Below, piece by piece: positions 33,437-43,621 of a stretch of 64,000 bases of DNA. The first letter of the stretch is position 1. Each line of letters opens with the position of its first letter. This DNA comes from Anisus vortex (Eukaryota; Mollusca; Gastropoda; Planorbidae), in assembly GCA_949126835.1 (NCBI GenBank), contig OX421506.1:26387801-26451800 (forward strand), written 5' to 3'. A program made the translations under genes and the position numbers. Below the pieces are notes generated by a model. It had not been told where the DNA came from. It made no database searches and was given only the letters and a program-made list of their open reading frames with translations.

Positions 33437-33692
33437 AGAAGATAATAAGATGGACCGCTTGCTCTATTTTTAGAGCTTATATGTACTTTTTTTTTCCGTG
33501 CGCAACCAATATGGCTGTCTTAAATTACTTCTACGCTCCTCGTTGTTTCTTAAATGTTTCCGCTGTATAGAACGATTCAATAAAACGGAAGTGCAAAGGA
33601 AACAACGAGTCGGAAATTCCGAAAAGCAGTCTTTCGAGTCATCATATAGCAGAAATACTAAAGCAAGCAGTCCATGTATATTATAGTCTATG
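33437..33692 (+). mobile_element. MITE M1, copy 2
   Basis: Left end ATAATAAGATGGACCGCTTG and right end GTCCATGTATATTATAGTCT are inverse of each other. The interior AATAAAACGGAAGTGCAAAG and CAGTCTTTCGAGTCATC blocks are conserved. It is inserted next to the LINE tail, which blurs the left boundary. Confidence 0.7.
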
Positions 33693-34639
33693 ATTTTACT
33701 TAGTTATGCGTTGGAATGTTTATTAACAATGTTATCAGATAGTAGAATCTAGTCTCATTTTAAATATAATACACATTTATAAAAGACGAATACTCATTAT
33801 GTTAAAGATGAGTGGGCCTACACATTTTGTTAACGACAAACACATATTTTTGTTTTGTATGTAGAGGCCTATGTGTTGTCGTAAGTAGTCAGTAGGGATC
33901 GAAGATATCATCTTAAGAACCCTTATTCAAAAAAATCCCAAGGCGAGAGAGCCAAAGCACAGATATAAGCGTTGATCACACACACAAAAAATCTCGCAGT
34001 ATTTCGCATGCCCCCCTCTCCCCTCTGTTCCTATTCATTTATTTCGCTCGACCGACTCCCATGTTCTTCGGCATATCTCAACGCCTCAACCTGAGACATG
34101 CGCACAACTGACACTGATGCATACCGTTTTTACGCTTCGACTTTCATAACAACCCCCCCCCCCCCGTATCACCGTCGTGTGTTTTGTCCGTTGGAGGGCA
34201 GGTGGGTTATTTGTGTGCGTGTGGGGGGGGGGGGGGGGGAGGGGGGTGTTTGGGCCTATTCCATCTCTGTCACATGGAGGTCAGTGTGACATTCAGATTA
34301 TTAATACATTTTTTTTTAAAAAGACAATTAATCCTCCCCCCCCCCTTTTCGGGACCCGTACTTGTAAGTGTTTTAGACCCATCGTGGTAGCTACACGTAT
34401 TAAATGCTCATTTGTTTTGTATACGTTTGAGGTATTTGAAGTATGCGTGCGTACGTACGTCAATAAAAATGGAATAAACTATGCAACAGTTTTCTTAGTC
34501 TGTCTGTCCCTAGATTGAACTAATGTTAACAAAAACTGGCATTGCGAAACATATGGCAGAAACAAACAGATACTAGCTTTATTTCTATACTATCTTTAAT
34601 ATATAGCCTGCTGGTGTCATTATATATATATTTAGAGAG
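33693..34639. other. Unassigned stretch with G and C runs
   Basis: Poly-C near 34152-34165, poly-G at about 34219-34238 and poly-C near 34337-34347. The open frames across these are homopolymer artefacts. Confidence 0.45.
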
Positions 34640-34665
34640 AGAGAGATGTGGATAGATAGACAAAC

Positions 34666-34696
<31 letters not shown>

Positions 34697-34735
34697 CAAA
34701 CATAGATAGATAGATAGATAGATAGATAGACAAAC

Positions 34736-34790
<55 letters not shown>

Positions 34791-34795
34791 CAAAC

Positions 34796-34842
<47 letters not shown>

Positions 34843-34935
34843 CAAACAGATAGATAGATACATAGATAGATAGATAGATAGATAGATAGACAAACAGATA
34901 AATAAATAGATAGATAGATAGATAGATAGACAAAC

Positions 34936-34984
<49 letters not shown>

Positions 34985-35041
34985 CAAACATAGATAGATA
35001 GATAGATAGATAGATGGAGAGATAGATAGATAGATAGATAC

Positions 35042-35074
<33 letters not shown>

Positions 35075-35119
35075 CAAACAGATAAATAAATAGATAGATA
35101 GATAGATAGATAGACAAAC

Positions 35120-35156
<37 letters not shown>

Positions 35157-35161
35157 CAAAC

Positions 35162-35220
<59 letters not shown>

Positions 35221-35225
35221 CAAAC

Positions 35226-35324
<99 letters not shown>

Positions 35325-35325
35325 A
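34640..35325 (+). repeat. GATA array punctuated by GACAAACA
   Basis: Nearly 690 bp of GATA repeats interrupted at irregular distances by GACAAACA, about eleven times, and by a few AAAT or CATA changes. Long Ser/Ile/Tyr/Leu frames on the minus strand in three phases are artefacts. Confidence 0.95.
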
Positions 35326-35404
35326 GGGAGGGAGAGAAAGAAATACATAAATTAGGAAAACAAACAGCTAATATAATTAGAAGCCTTTATCTAAACCTTT
35401 ATCT

Positions 35405-35462
35405 AAATACGTAGGACGCAAACATCTTCGGCATTGAAAGAGCGTCTGTAACATATAAGATA
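35405..35462 (-). repeat. Dispersed repeat GAR, copy 4 (partial)
   Basis: On the minus strand it reads ATATGTTACAGACGCTCTTT, then a GAAGATGTTTGCGTCCTACG block. It lies 80 bp from the long GATA array. Confidence 0.55.
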
Positions 35463-36154
35463 TGAGCTGAAGCTCCCGTGAATCATATTTAAAGTTTAAA
35501 ATTTGAACCAAAGACGCAATGAGTCTGCGCTTGAAAACTCGTAAACTGGACGACTCGGCGTATGCATTTCCTAAAAGCCATTTTGTATAACAAGTTATAC
35601 ATATCTTACATGATAAGTAATTTTCCGTATTTTCATATACAGTATCACATATTTGACAAAAACAACATTTAAATCAATAGTCGCTGTGGTCTTAAGACAG
35701 ATCCTTGGTGCACCAATCAATTAGAAATCTAAAACGCACTTCCTCACCCAAAATCGTAATAACCATATTCTTGATCCATGATCTGGTAACAGTTTTTAAC
35801 AGTATTTATGGGATTAAATATTTAGTGGCGTGGTCAGTAATTGCAATGAAAACCACCAATTCGCCAGTTCTTTGATACTTTCCCCAGCGTACCGCAGTGG
35901 GCCACCAAATTGTCATTTCGTGTGCCCAAGGGAGAAAGCTGATCCGACGTTGTATGCACTTTTTTTATGACCTGCTAGTAGGGAGAGGGAAAACAAGGGG
36001 TGTCTCGGGACTAAAATTGAAGCTATGAGTAATTACGTTGAAACCGTAGAACTTCCATACGACTGGATTGGACTGGTGTCGAATTTCGGCGCGCCGCACC
36101 ACACAGTTGGTCAATTCAAAATTATTTCACGGGTCGTTTCATGCATTGCGCAGA
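35463..36154. other. Unassigned stretch
   Basis: No gene or known repeat recognised. A 69-codon frame from 36025 runs into the minisatellite and is not convincing. Confidence 0.4.
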
Positions 36155-36293
36155 AATATGCAGCTGGAAGTTTGAACAACTTGACGCATGCGCAAATGTA
36201 TACGTCCGGAAGGTTGAAGAACTTTACGCACTGAGTATAGATATATATTATATACGTCTGGAAGGTTGAAGAGCTTAACGCACTGAGTATAGA

Positions 36294-36400
36294 TTTTAGA
36301 GAGAAGGTTAAGGTGTGCTCATATCTGATAACGCAGACGAAACGTTTAATTCATTACGACCGAACAAAGGAAAGAGAACTTGTGTCCGCCTTAACGAACT
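36294..36400 (+). repeat. Dispersed 108-bp segment, copy 2
   Basis: Near-identical to 32352-32459, with only a handful of substitutions and a small indel. It interrupts the 47-bp minisatellite and is joined directly to the segment from 38.2 kb. Confidence 0.75.
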
Positions 36401-36403
36401 AGG

Positions 36404-36670
36404 GCTTCACCGGCCCTATGATCAATTCGGTCAGAAGGGTACTTTACTTTTACCTTATCCAACATCCTGTTTTCTTTCTGATTCCAATGTTTTAAACAGG
36501 CCCAAAAGATCGGCATTGCTGGTGGTGTCAGAGTAAGGGAATTACAAAAGCTGAGGCAGGTGTTTAACATAGTTCTGGTCTTTTAGCAGTCAATGGTCTG
36601 TGCACCATGCAGTGTGACTGACTTCTCGTTGGAGCTTTATTGTTTTGTTGTCTGCATTTATCTGTTCTTA
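36404..36670 (+). repeat. Segment copied from 38235-38512
   Basis: It contains the SINE 3' end (GCTTCACCGGCCCTATGATC to CTTTACTTTTACC), then CTTATCCAACATCCTG and the unique flank to CTGTTCTTA, all matching 38235-38512 with few differences and short deletions. The SINE head is absent, so this is the derived copy. Confidence 0.85.
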
Positions 36671-36920
36671 CGTCCGTAAGGTTGAAGAACTTAACGCACT
36701 GAGTATAGATAGATATACGTCCGGAAGGTTAAAGAACTTTACGCACTGAGTATAGATAGATATACGTCTGGAAGGTTGAAGAACTTAACGCACTGAGTAT
36801 AGATAGATATACGTCCGGAAGGTTGAAGAACTTTACGCACTGAGTATAGATATACGTCTGGAAGGCTTAAGAACGTTAGCCATGGCTTATATATATTATA
36901 CGTTTGGAAGGTTGAAGATA

Positions 36921-37435
36921 GCCACTGCATATATCACACGAAGTTAGAAAGTTGAAATATTTTTTTTCTGCCATTGCAGACATTCACTTCAATTTGTATC
37001 TAGCTATGTGTGTATGTATGTTAATGTATGTGGATATGTGTGTGTATGTGTTACATTTAGCAGCATCTTCTTCCTAATTTTTGTTGAGCTGTTTCCGCAT
37101 TCAGAGTGGCATTTTTCAACGAGCAACGTGCATTTTCGTGACGTGAACAGTTAACGTCACACTTCATTAAGGTGCTGACCACACGTACAAACATACACTT
37201 ACAAAAACATTCACAAACACATGCTCAAGCACACACACACATACACACACACACACACACACACAGTGTGACACACCAAAGCTAATATTGTATACAAAAT
37301 TAAAATATAAAACAAAACAATTTTTTTTTAAAGATTATAAGATTTATTTTAAAAATGCGAACACTATAAATAGAAATTTTGGTTTGCAAAGTAGGGTTTT
37401 ATTCTTAGTAGGTGTAAGAAATATTTATTTTACTC
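36921..37435. other. Unassigned stretch
   Basis: A (CA)n microsatellite at about 37229-37265. Otherwise AT-rich without recognised features. Confidence 0.45.
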
Positions 37436-37640
37436 CGGGTTCGAATCCTGGTGAATGTTAGGATTTGTTCCCGTGTCTGAACGGTGTCCTTGAATCTTCA
37501 CAGCTCCGGTGAGTACATGACACTTATAGTTGGGACTAAATTAAAAGACGGCTAGCCACACAGTTCCCCAACTGCGGCATGGCTACGGAGGAGTTTTTTT
37601 TTAATGCTGCTTCACATACACCATAGAGGTCAGTGGATAC
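37436..37640 (+). mobile_element. SINE Sn1, diverged fragment
   Basis: Begins at the B-box CGGGTTCGAATCCTGGTGAA, then TTAGGATTTGTTCCCGTGTC, GCTAGCCACACAGTTCCCC and GCATGGCTACGG. The A-box half is absent and the 3' half is strongly diverged. Confidence 0.6.
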
Positions 37641-38035
37641 TTTCTTTACTTGCAAACGGGAAAGTGCATGAAACGTCAACGGCACAAGGATGAATCTGAT
37701 TCTTTTCCCGTTGGTCTTCTTGTGTGAAAAGGCAGGGCGGGGGGCAGGGGTTGGATGTCAACTGATAGGATCAGCATCAGTGTCGCTCCTCCCTATTGAG
37801 GTCTGGGTTGCCAACTGCTAGTCTTCAGAGTTCTCTGACCCCTAGGGCCATATTATTCCCCCTTTCAATCCATACCCATGAGTATCTCATTTTGTGGTTC
37901 TCGGCTTCCAGTTCACCTCCCCAAGCTGTTTCTTGATCTGTTTCTCTTTTCATCCTACCTTTGGGGATTTCATGTGAATTCTTGCCTAGAGTCTTCGATT
38001 GGTTGTTTTACAAAAGGGTGTACCTTATCCAACAT

Positions 38036-38281
38036 GGAGGCACGGTGGTCGAGGGGCAGCGCGTTCGACTGACGCACCGGAGGACTTGGTTTCGGAATCC
38101 TGGTGCAGGTTAGGATTTTTCCCGGGGTGGAGGGTGTACCTGACTTTAGTTGGGGGGTAAAGTAAAGGCGGCTGTGCATTGTGCTGGCCTCACAATCACC
38201 TAGTATGCCGTCGCCACAAAAACTGGTGAACGCTGCTTCACCGGCCCTATGATCAATTCGGTCAGAAGGGTACTTTACTTT
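38036..38281 (+). mobile_element. SINE Sn1, full-length reference copy
   Basis: This 246-bp copy has perfect 15-bp target duplications TACCTTATCCAACAT at 38021-38035 and 38282-38296. The head GGTGGTCGAGGGGCAGCGCG resembles the A-box part of tRNA-Ser/Leu, and the B-box is GGTTTCGGAATCCTGG with one extra base. The body carries GTAAAGTAAAGGCGGCTGTG, CTCACAATCACCTAGTATGC, CACAAAAACTGGTGAACGC, and the end is GGTCAGAAGGGTACTTTACT. Long duplications and a tRNA-like head show LINE-mediated insertion of a Pol III transcript. This copy defines the boundaries used for the other members. Confidence 0.9.
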
Positions 38282-38512
38282 TACCTTATCCAACATCCTG
38301 TTTTCTTTTCTGATTCCAATTTTTTAAACAGGCCCTTTGTCAAAAGATCGGCATTGCTGATGGTGTCAGAGTAAGGGAATTACAAAAGCTGAGGCAGGTG
38401 TTAACATAGTTCTGGTCTTTTAGCAGTCAATGGTCTCTGCACCAGGCAGTGTGACTGACTCCTCGTTGGAGCTTTATTGTTTTGTTGTCTGCTCTACATT
38501 TAGCTGTTCTTA
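38282..38512 (+). repeat. Source flank of the local duplication
   Basis: The unique sequence right of the SINE (CTGTTTTCTTTTCTGATTCC to TAGCTGTTCT) recurs at 36404-36670 together with the SINE 3' end. The presence of the SINE target duplication in both shows the direction of copying. Confidence 0.8.
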
Positions 38513-39745
38513 TTTCTGCTTTTTTATGTTCTTTAATTTGCTGTTGCTGTTTTTTATTGTTTTTGGTTCCGTTCTTAATTTTTCCTTTATTTAGATCTAG
38601 TTCTCTATTCTTTCTTTCTATTTTCTTTTTGTTGATCTTTTATTCTATGTTCTCTATTTTGATTCTCTTTATTTAATTATTCCATAATTTGAAGTTATTT
38701 ATTAGGATATGTTATGGTTTGATGTTTGATGTCCATTACATTTATGTTCTTTTTTGTTTGTTTTTTTGATGTTCATTTTTTTGGCTCTCCATTTGTTTGT
38801 TTATTTAATTTTGTTTTTTTTTCGGTGTTTGCTCTTTTGTTTTTTTGTTTGTATGTTTGTTTTTTTGTTGTTAAATTTTAAGTTGTTTGATTAGCTATTG
38901 GTGGTGTTTTTTTTTTCTTTGGTGGATTTTTGGGCAAGTCAGAACTTTGGAGCCTCTGACTGACTCTTTCACTGGGGGGCCCTTTTATCTTCAGTAGAAA
39001 ACCTAATAACGTGTAGGCCTAGGCCTACCATTCTGTTAAAGACGCTCGGCACCCTCCCCCCTCTTTGAAATAAAAACAACAAGTGAATGTCCAAGGCTCC
39101 AACCAGGGCAGCTTCCTTCACTCCATTTTGTCTGCAAACGTCGCGCTGTTGAGACACGATGTTGTGTCGCACAAAAGCTACATAAAATAATTTTTTTCAT
39201 TTTCGCAGCCAGTTTAGAGAAAACGTTCTGAGGGCAAAATATGTTCAGAGAGTTTTTGTAACCAACAAATCCCCCCCCCCCCAAAAAAAAAAAGAGAAAA
39301 GTCGCAGAAAAGTGTGACAATGGATGTACACGGCACAGTGTCGACTGTTTCTCCGGAACATTTGAGAATTCAAGAGAAATTGAAAGGGGACAAAATAAGA
39401 AGGACTAATGTCGAAGTCTACTCTTCGACCTCCAACTCCCCCCCCTCCTCTACTCCTCCCTTCATCTCCCGGGGTGGTCGATGGGGACCCTCACGTTTTA
39501 AAGTCTCGCAGTGGTACTAATTAAGATTATCACACGTGTCACAAAAGCCTCATTGAAATATTCAACAGTACCACACTCCATTTTCTGTATTTTTTTTTCC
39601 ACTCTCTCTCATTCTGTCAAATTTGCGCATGCGCCGCGCGACTCAATTTTCAACTGGAGAAGAATTTGAAGTTTAATAATTCAAACCAACTACCGTAGTA
39701 AAGAGAAACAACAAAAAACTGTAAAATACGCATATACGTGTGAGT
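38513..39745. other. Unassigned stretch, T-rich then mixed
   Basis: T-rich to about 38930 and a C run at about 39272-39281. No gene recognised. Confidence 0.45.
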
Positions 39746-39749
39746 ATGG

Positions 39750-40540
39750 TAGAAAGAGAGAGAGAGAGTGAGAGAGAGTGTGAGAGAAAGAGAGAGTGAG
39801 TCAGAGAGTGAGAGAGAGAGTCAGAGAGTGTGAGAGAGAGGGAATGAGAGAGAGAGAGTGAGAGAGGGTGATAGTGAGAGTGAGTCAGAGAGTGAGGGAG
39901 AGAGAGAATGAGTCAGAGAGTGATAGAGAGAGTGAGTGAGAGAGAGAGTGTGAGAGAGAGGGAATGAGAGAGAGAGTGAGAGAGGGTGATAGAGAGAGTG
40001 AATCAGAGAGTGAGGGAGAGTGTAAGGGAGAGTGAGAGAAATTAAGAGTGAACAAGAGTGATAGAGCGTGGGAATCCAAGTGAGAGAGTGAGAAGAAAAT
40101 GAACGAGAGAGAGAGTGTGTGAGCGAGAGAGGGGTGAGTGAACAAAAGAAGCAGCAAATTATAGATGAAGAGAAAATATATAAAGAAAAAGCGAGATAAT
40201 TTATAAATATACGAGAAAGTGAGAAGAGATGATAGAGAGAAAAAGAGAGATAGATGGATAGATGGGGAAATAGATAAATAGGGAGGTATATAGATAGGGG
40301 GATGAAAGATAGATAGAAAGAGTGACATATAGTTAGATAGATATTTAGAAATAGATAAATATAGATATACAGATAGATAAATATATTGATATATATATAG
40401 GATATAGATAGATGAAAGATAAAGATGTATAGATAGACAAATAATTAAATGCATAGATTGATTGATAGATAGATAGATAAATAGATATATAGTATCTATA
40501 TATCTATCTGTTTATCTGATAGATGGATAGATAGATACTA
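39750..40540 (+). repeat. GA-rich then GATA-type repeat
   Basis: GAGAGAGTGAGTCAGAGAGTG-type purine repeats to about 40140, followed by looser GA-rich sequence and GATA-type repeats at 40245-40540. Confidence 0.85.
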
Positions 40541-40549
40541 TTTTGTTCT

Positions 40550-40744
40550 TTATAAACTGTGTGCAGTTACGATTCCTGGCTTGCCTCTCCTCTTCGGATA
40601 ACCTTTAAGTCGGATTTTAAGTCTAGACGCATAGCTGTCAATCCCCAGGGCCCAGAACTGTAGGGCTGTTTCATGGAGACCTGTCAACATTAAAGTCAGC
40701 CGTGATAGAAAATGGGGGTCCCCTGCTTTGTCCGTGGCATCCAC
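40550..40744 (-). repeat. Possible dispersed repeat with short open frame
   Basis: A 64-codon minus-strand frame includes LHETALQFWALGIDSYASRL and RLKGYPKRRGKPGIVTAHS. I have an impression that similar predicted peptides recur in mollusc gene sets, which would mark it as part of a transposon or repeat, but I cannot confirm this. Only one copy is in the window. Confidence 0.3.
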
Positions 40745-40828
40745 AGATCTCCCCCACTCTCAAGGTTGCGCCACCGCCCCCCGCCCCAAATCTATCTCTC
40801 CTTCACATTTCATCCGTCTCATTATCTC

Positions 40829-40980
40829 TTTTCTCTCTCTCTCTCTCTTTTTCTCTCTTCTTCTCTCTCTCTCTCTCTCTTTTTCTCTCTTCTTCTCTCT
40901 CTCTCTCTCTCTCTTTTTCTCTCTTCTTCTCTCTCTCACTTTTTCTCTCTTCTTCTCTCTCTCTCTCTCTCGTTATCTAT
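40829..40980 (+). repeat. TC-rich repeat with TTTTCTCTCTTCT period
   Basis: Blocks of CTCTCTCT alternate with TTTTTCTCTCTTCT at about 30-50 bp periods. Serine-rich frames are artefacts. Confidence 0.9.
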
Positions 40981-41272
40981 CTATGTTGCACCTCTCGGGG
41001 ACGTGACCTACATTTCCATTTTTTGAAATTTAGCATTGGCAGTTACGTGCCCCTGTTGCAATGGAGCATTATGTCGTCACTTCCTGTGGGAAAAAAAAAA
41101 GAAAATGTTCAACAGAAAACCAACAAAAAAATATTCAACCAGGAATGCTCAAGTGATAACAGGTTGACGATAGCAGACGATTCGTGAAATTTGTAGCCTG
41201 TCTAAATTTTTTGTTTCTTCGTAATTTCGTTTTCGTTTTCCCTCTTTTTTTCTCTTATACTTAAATAGCCCA

Positions 41273-41353
41273 TTAACCCTTCCCGTACCGACCTACTTCT
41301 ATCTATGCTGCCTTCAGTTCCGCTATATACGCGCCCGGGACTGTAAGGGTTAA
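41273..41353. mobile_element. TTAA-bounded mini-MITE, copy 3
   Basis: Identical to 15007-15087, 81 bp including both TTAA. The flanking sequences differ, so only the element itself is shared. Confidence 0.65.
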
Positions 41354-41584
41354 TAGAGTCACTGACCTATTTTCTTACTGAATAGATCACTTTTTTTTAT
41401 TACTCTTTAAATTTAAATTGTAAATATTTTCTGGATCTTACGTTTCCCTAAGATTGTTATTACAACATTGCGTCTAATCAATAATTAATTCATCACTTTA
41501 AATAAAGCATGACAGCATTTATATAGATTAGCTATAAGCAAAAAAATATGTGCCATTTCTTTCGTTAATGTATGCGTTATTGTT

Positions 41585-41615
41585 ACCCCGGGCATAGCCG
41601 GGTAATTTAGCTAGT
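41585..41615 (+). mobile_element. Helitron-like 3' terminus
   Basis: A CCCGGGCATAGCCGGG hairpin is followed by TAATTTAGCTAGT, i.e. CTAG then T at the usual distance. This is the standard Helitron 3' end; no 5' end was found. Confidence 0.5.
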
Positions 41616-41972
41616 ATTCCATGAAGTAAAAAAAAAATAGAAAAGAAACATACGGCTCGCTGAGAAGAATCTCTCTAAAGATTGCCGATGCAAGGGACTG
41701 TCAGAGTAGGACTATTATTGCCCCTTTTGATCCTCCGCCCGCTTTGATCATCCACGTAGGGCGGCTAAGTTCCCGTTAAGCTCAATGTAAAACGGGTTCC
41801 CCGACGTGCCCAATCTTAAAACGTGTGGACAGCGTGCATACGTACAAATAAATAGGAAAATAAAGGACCACAAGACTTGCGTACTTGTGGCAGCCTAGAA
41901 CCACAAGCAATCCAACGACATTTCTTACTGTGTGAATGTCATTATTACAAACAAATGTTACTATATTTAGAG

Positions 41973-42185
41973 CAGGGATTGGGCAATCTTTTTAAAATAG
42001 TATACCGAAGTGGGATTTCTAATTTATTCAGCGTGCTAAAAGCTTGAAAATATAATTATTATGCTCTAGCATTCAGTTTGTTGTAGAAAACACTTAAGTT
42101 GCCTTTTAGGGAAGTCTTTCGCGTGCTATTAAAAATTTATCTGCGTGCCAAGTTTGGCACGCGTGCCGTAGGTTGCCTAACCTTG
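41973..42185 (+). mobile_element. Small hAT MITE, third copy
   Basis: Begins CAGGGATTGGGCAATC and ends with the inverse of CAAGGTTAGGCAAC. The interior has CCGAAGTGGGATTTCTAAT, TTCAGCGTGCTA and CGTGCCGTAGGTTGCC, as in 8697-8910. The flanking ATTTAGAG / AATTAGAA match at 6 of 8 bases. Confidence 0.7.
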
Positions 42186-42279
42186 AATTAGAATTTAGAG
42201 AATCGTGTACATGTGTATTTCGAATAAGTCGACCTAATTAACAAAAGATTAGAGCAATCATTTGGTCACGACGTATTGA

Positions 42280-42378
42280 ACGCTAAACTGCCTTCACCAA
42301 TAACGCTAAACTGCCTTCACCAATAACGCTAAACTGCCTCCATCAATAACGCTAAACTGCCTCCACCAATAACGCTAA
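42280..42378 (+). repeat. 23-bp minisatellite
   Basis: Four to five units of CAATAACGCTAAACTGCC plus TTCAC or TCCAC. Confidence 0.85.
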
Positions 42379-42669
42379 TAAAGACAAAGAAACGTAAATT
42401 GTTGTGCTGTTTGTTGTTTTTTCTTCAAATTTCCAACTTCACAGCGTAAAATATTAAGCAACAAATATTTCTGAGAAGAAAACAAAGACATAACTCTGAC
42501 ACAGCGCTTTAGTGCCATCATGAATTTTTGTTGGTGTCTGATTTAAAATACATTTTTCAGTTCTTATGCCAGTCACGTTTAATGAATTATTTGTTTGGAA
42601 TAAATGTTTGTAAAGAAAATAAAAAAGACCATCTAAGCAGAGAATGTTTTAAACTAAGTATAGCGAAAT

Positions 42670-42950
42670 CTATTGGGGCACGGCAGCACGTTGACTGGAG
42701 ATCCGAACGTTCTGGGTTCAAATCCTGGTGCAGGCTAGGATTTTATTCCCGGGACTTGAGCGTGCTCTTGAGTCTACCCAGCTCTGATGGGTACCTGAGT
42801 ACCTGACACTAGTTGGGTTAAAGTAAAGGCGGCTGGGCATTGTGCTGACCACACACCACATCGTATGCCGTGTCCGGGCGTGTCCACAGAAACTGGTGAA
42901 CGCTTCTTCACCAGCCCTATGATCAGTTTGGTCCGAAGGGTACTTTACTT
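42670..42950 (+). mobile_element. SINE Sn1, full-length with internal duplication
   Basis: Flanks ATAGCGAAAT (42660-42669) and ATAGCAAAAT (42951-42960) form a 10-bp target duplication with one mismatch. The B-box is GGGTTCAAATCCTGG, and the end is GGTCCGAAGGGTACTTTACT. It is 281 bp, longer than the 246-bp reference, partly through small internal repeats (GGGTACCTGAGTACCTGACA and GTGTCCGGGCGTGTCC). Confidence 0.85.
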
Positions 42951-43199
42951 ATAGCAAAATGGAAGTTACAATTATTATTTTGGTCCAGGCGATCAAATGA
43001 ACTTATTCATAATATCATTTTTTAAATTAAAACTAAAATATAATTCAATTCTGTAACAACAAAAACAACAAAAAACAACACGAAAAAACATGAACGCTAG
43101 CTTCCGAAACAGTGTCTTTATGGTGTCATTAACGTTTCAAATGGCAAAGAGACAATTCAATCTTTACAGCAAATTCTGAAAATAACTGTAAGGCTCATT

Positions 43200-43316
43200 A
43201 GTATTAAATATTAGCCTAGAGATTATATCCGTGTTCTTAGTTGTATGTTAAATGCGCTCTGAGCTTACATTATGTTTGTTGGCAGCGCTATACAAATTAA
43301 ATGTTATTATTATTAT
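43200..43316 (+). repeat. Retroelement 3' end with ATT tail
   Basis: The sequence CAGCGCTATACAAATTAAAT followed by (ATT)n looks like a 3' end of an old LINE or SINE; the GCGCTATA-AAAT-(ATT)n pattern is common in marine invertebrates. No coding part remains. Confidence 0.35.
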
Positions 43317-43621
43317 ATTCACAAGTAGCAATCGTTGCACAGTTAGTTTAATCCATTATTTTTTTATATTAAAACATATAATCGTATAGTTTATGCAAGA
43401 ATGTATTTGTCCAAGTTCCAGTTCTCTTTTCTATTCCGTTTGGCATTTTTAGGTGTGGAATGAATTGAATTGAATTGAATTGTTGAATTTCCGGCTCATC
43501 AACATCGAAGGTTATATAGGGCCTTTTTGATAACGTTGTTGTCATTTTTCTCTTGTATCCATTTTATTGTTCTTATATCTTTAGATTTTGTTGTACAGTT
43601 GTATGTCTTTAATATAGTTTA

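Larger units (their letters stand above)
36155..36920 (+). repeat. 47-bp minisatellite, split by two insertions
   Basis: Units of the type TACGTCCGGAAGGTTGAAGA + ACTTTACGCACTGAGTATAG occur at 36155-36293 and again at 36665-36920, with C/T and T/A variants alternating. About eight units in all, the outer ones degenerate. The middle 36294-36664 is filled by two segments found elsewhere in the window. Confidence 0.85.

Noticed and set aside
34526..35348. 183-238 codon Ser/Ile/Tyr/Leu frames in three phases
   Set aside because: All three phases of a GATA array stay open; not coding.
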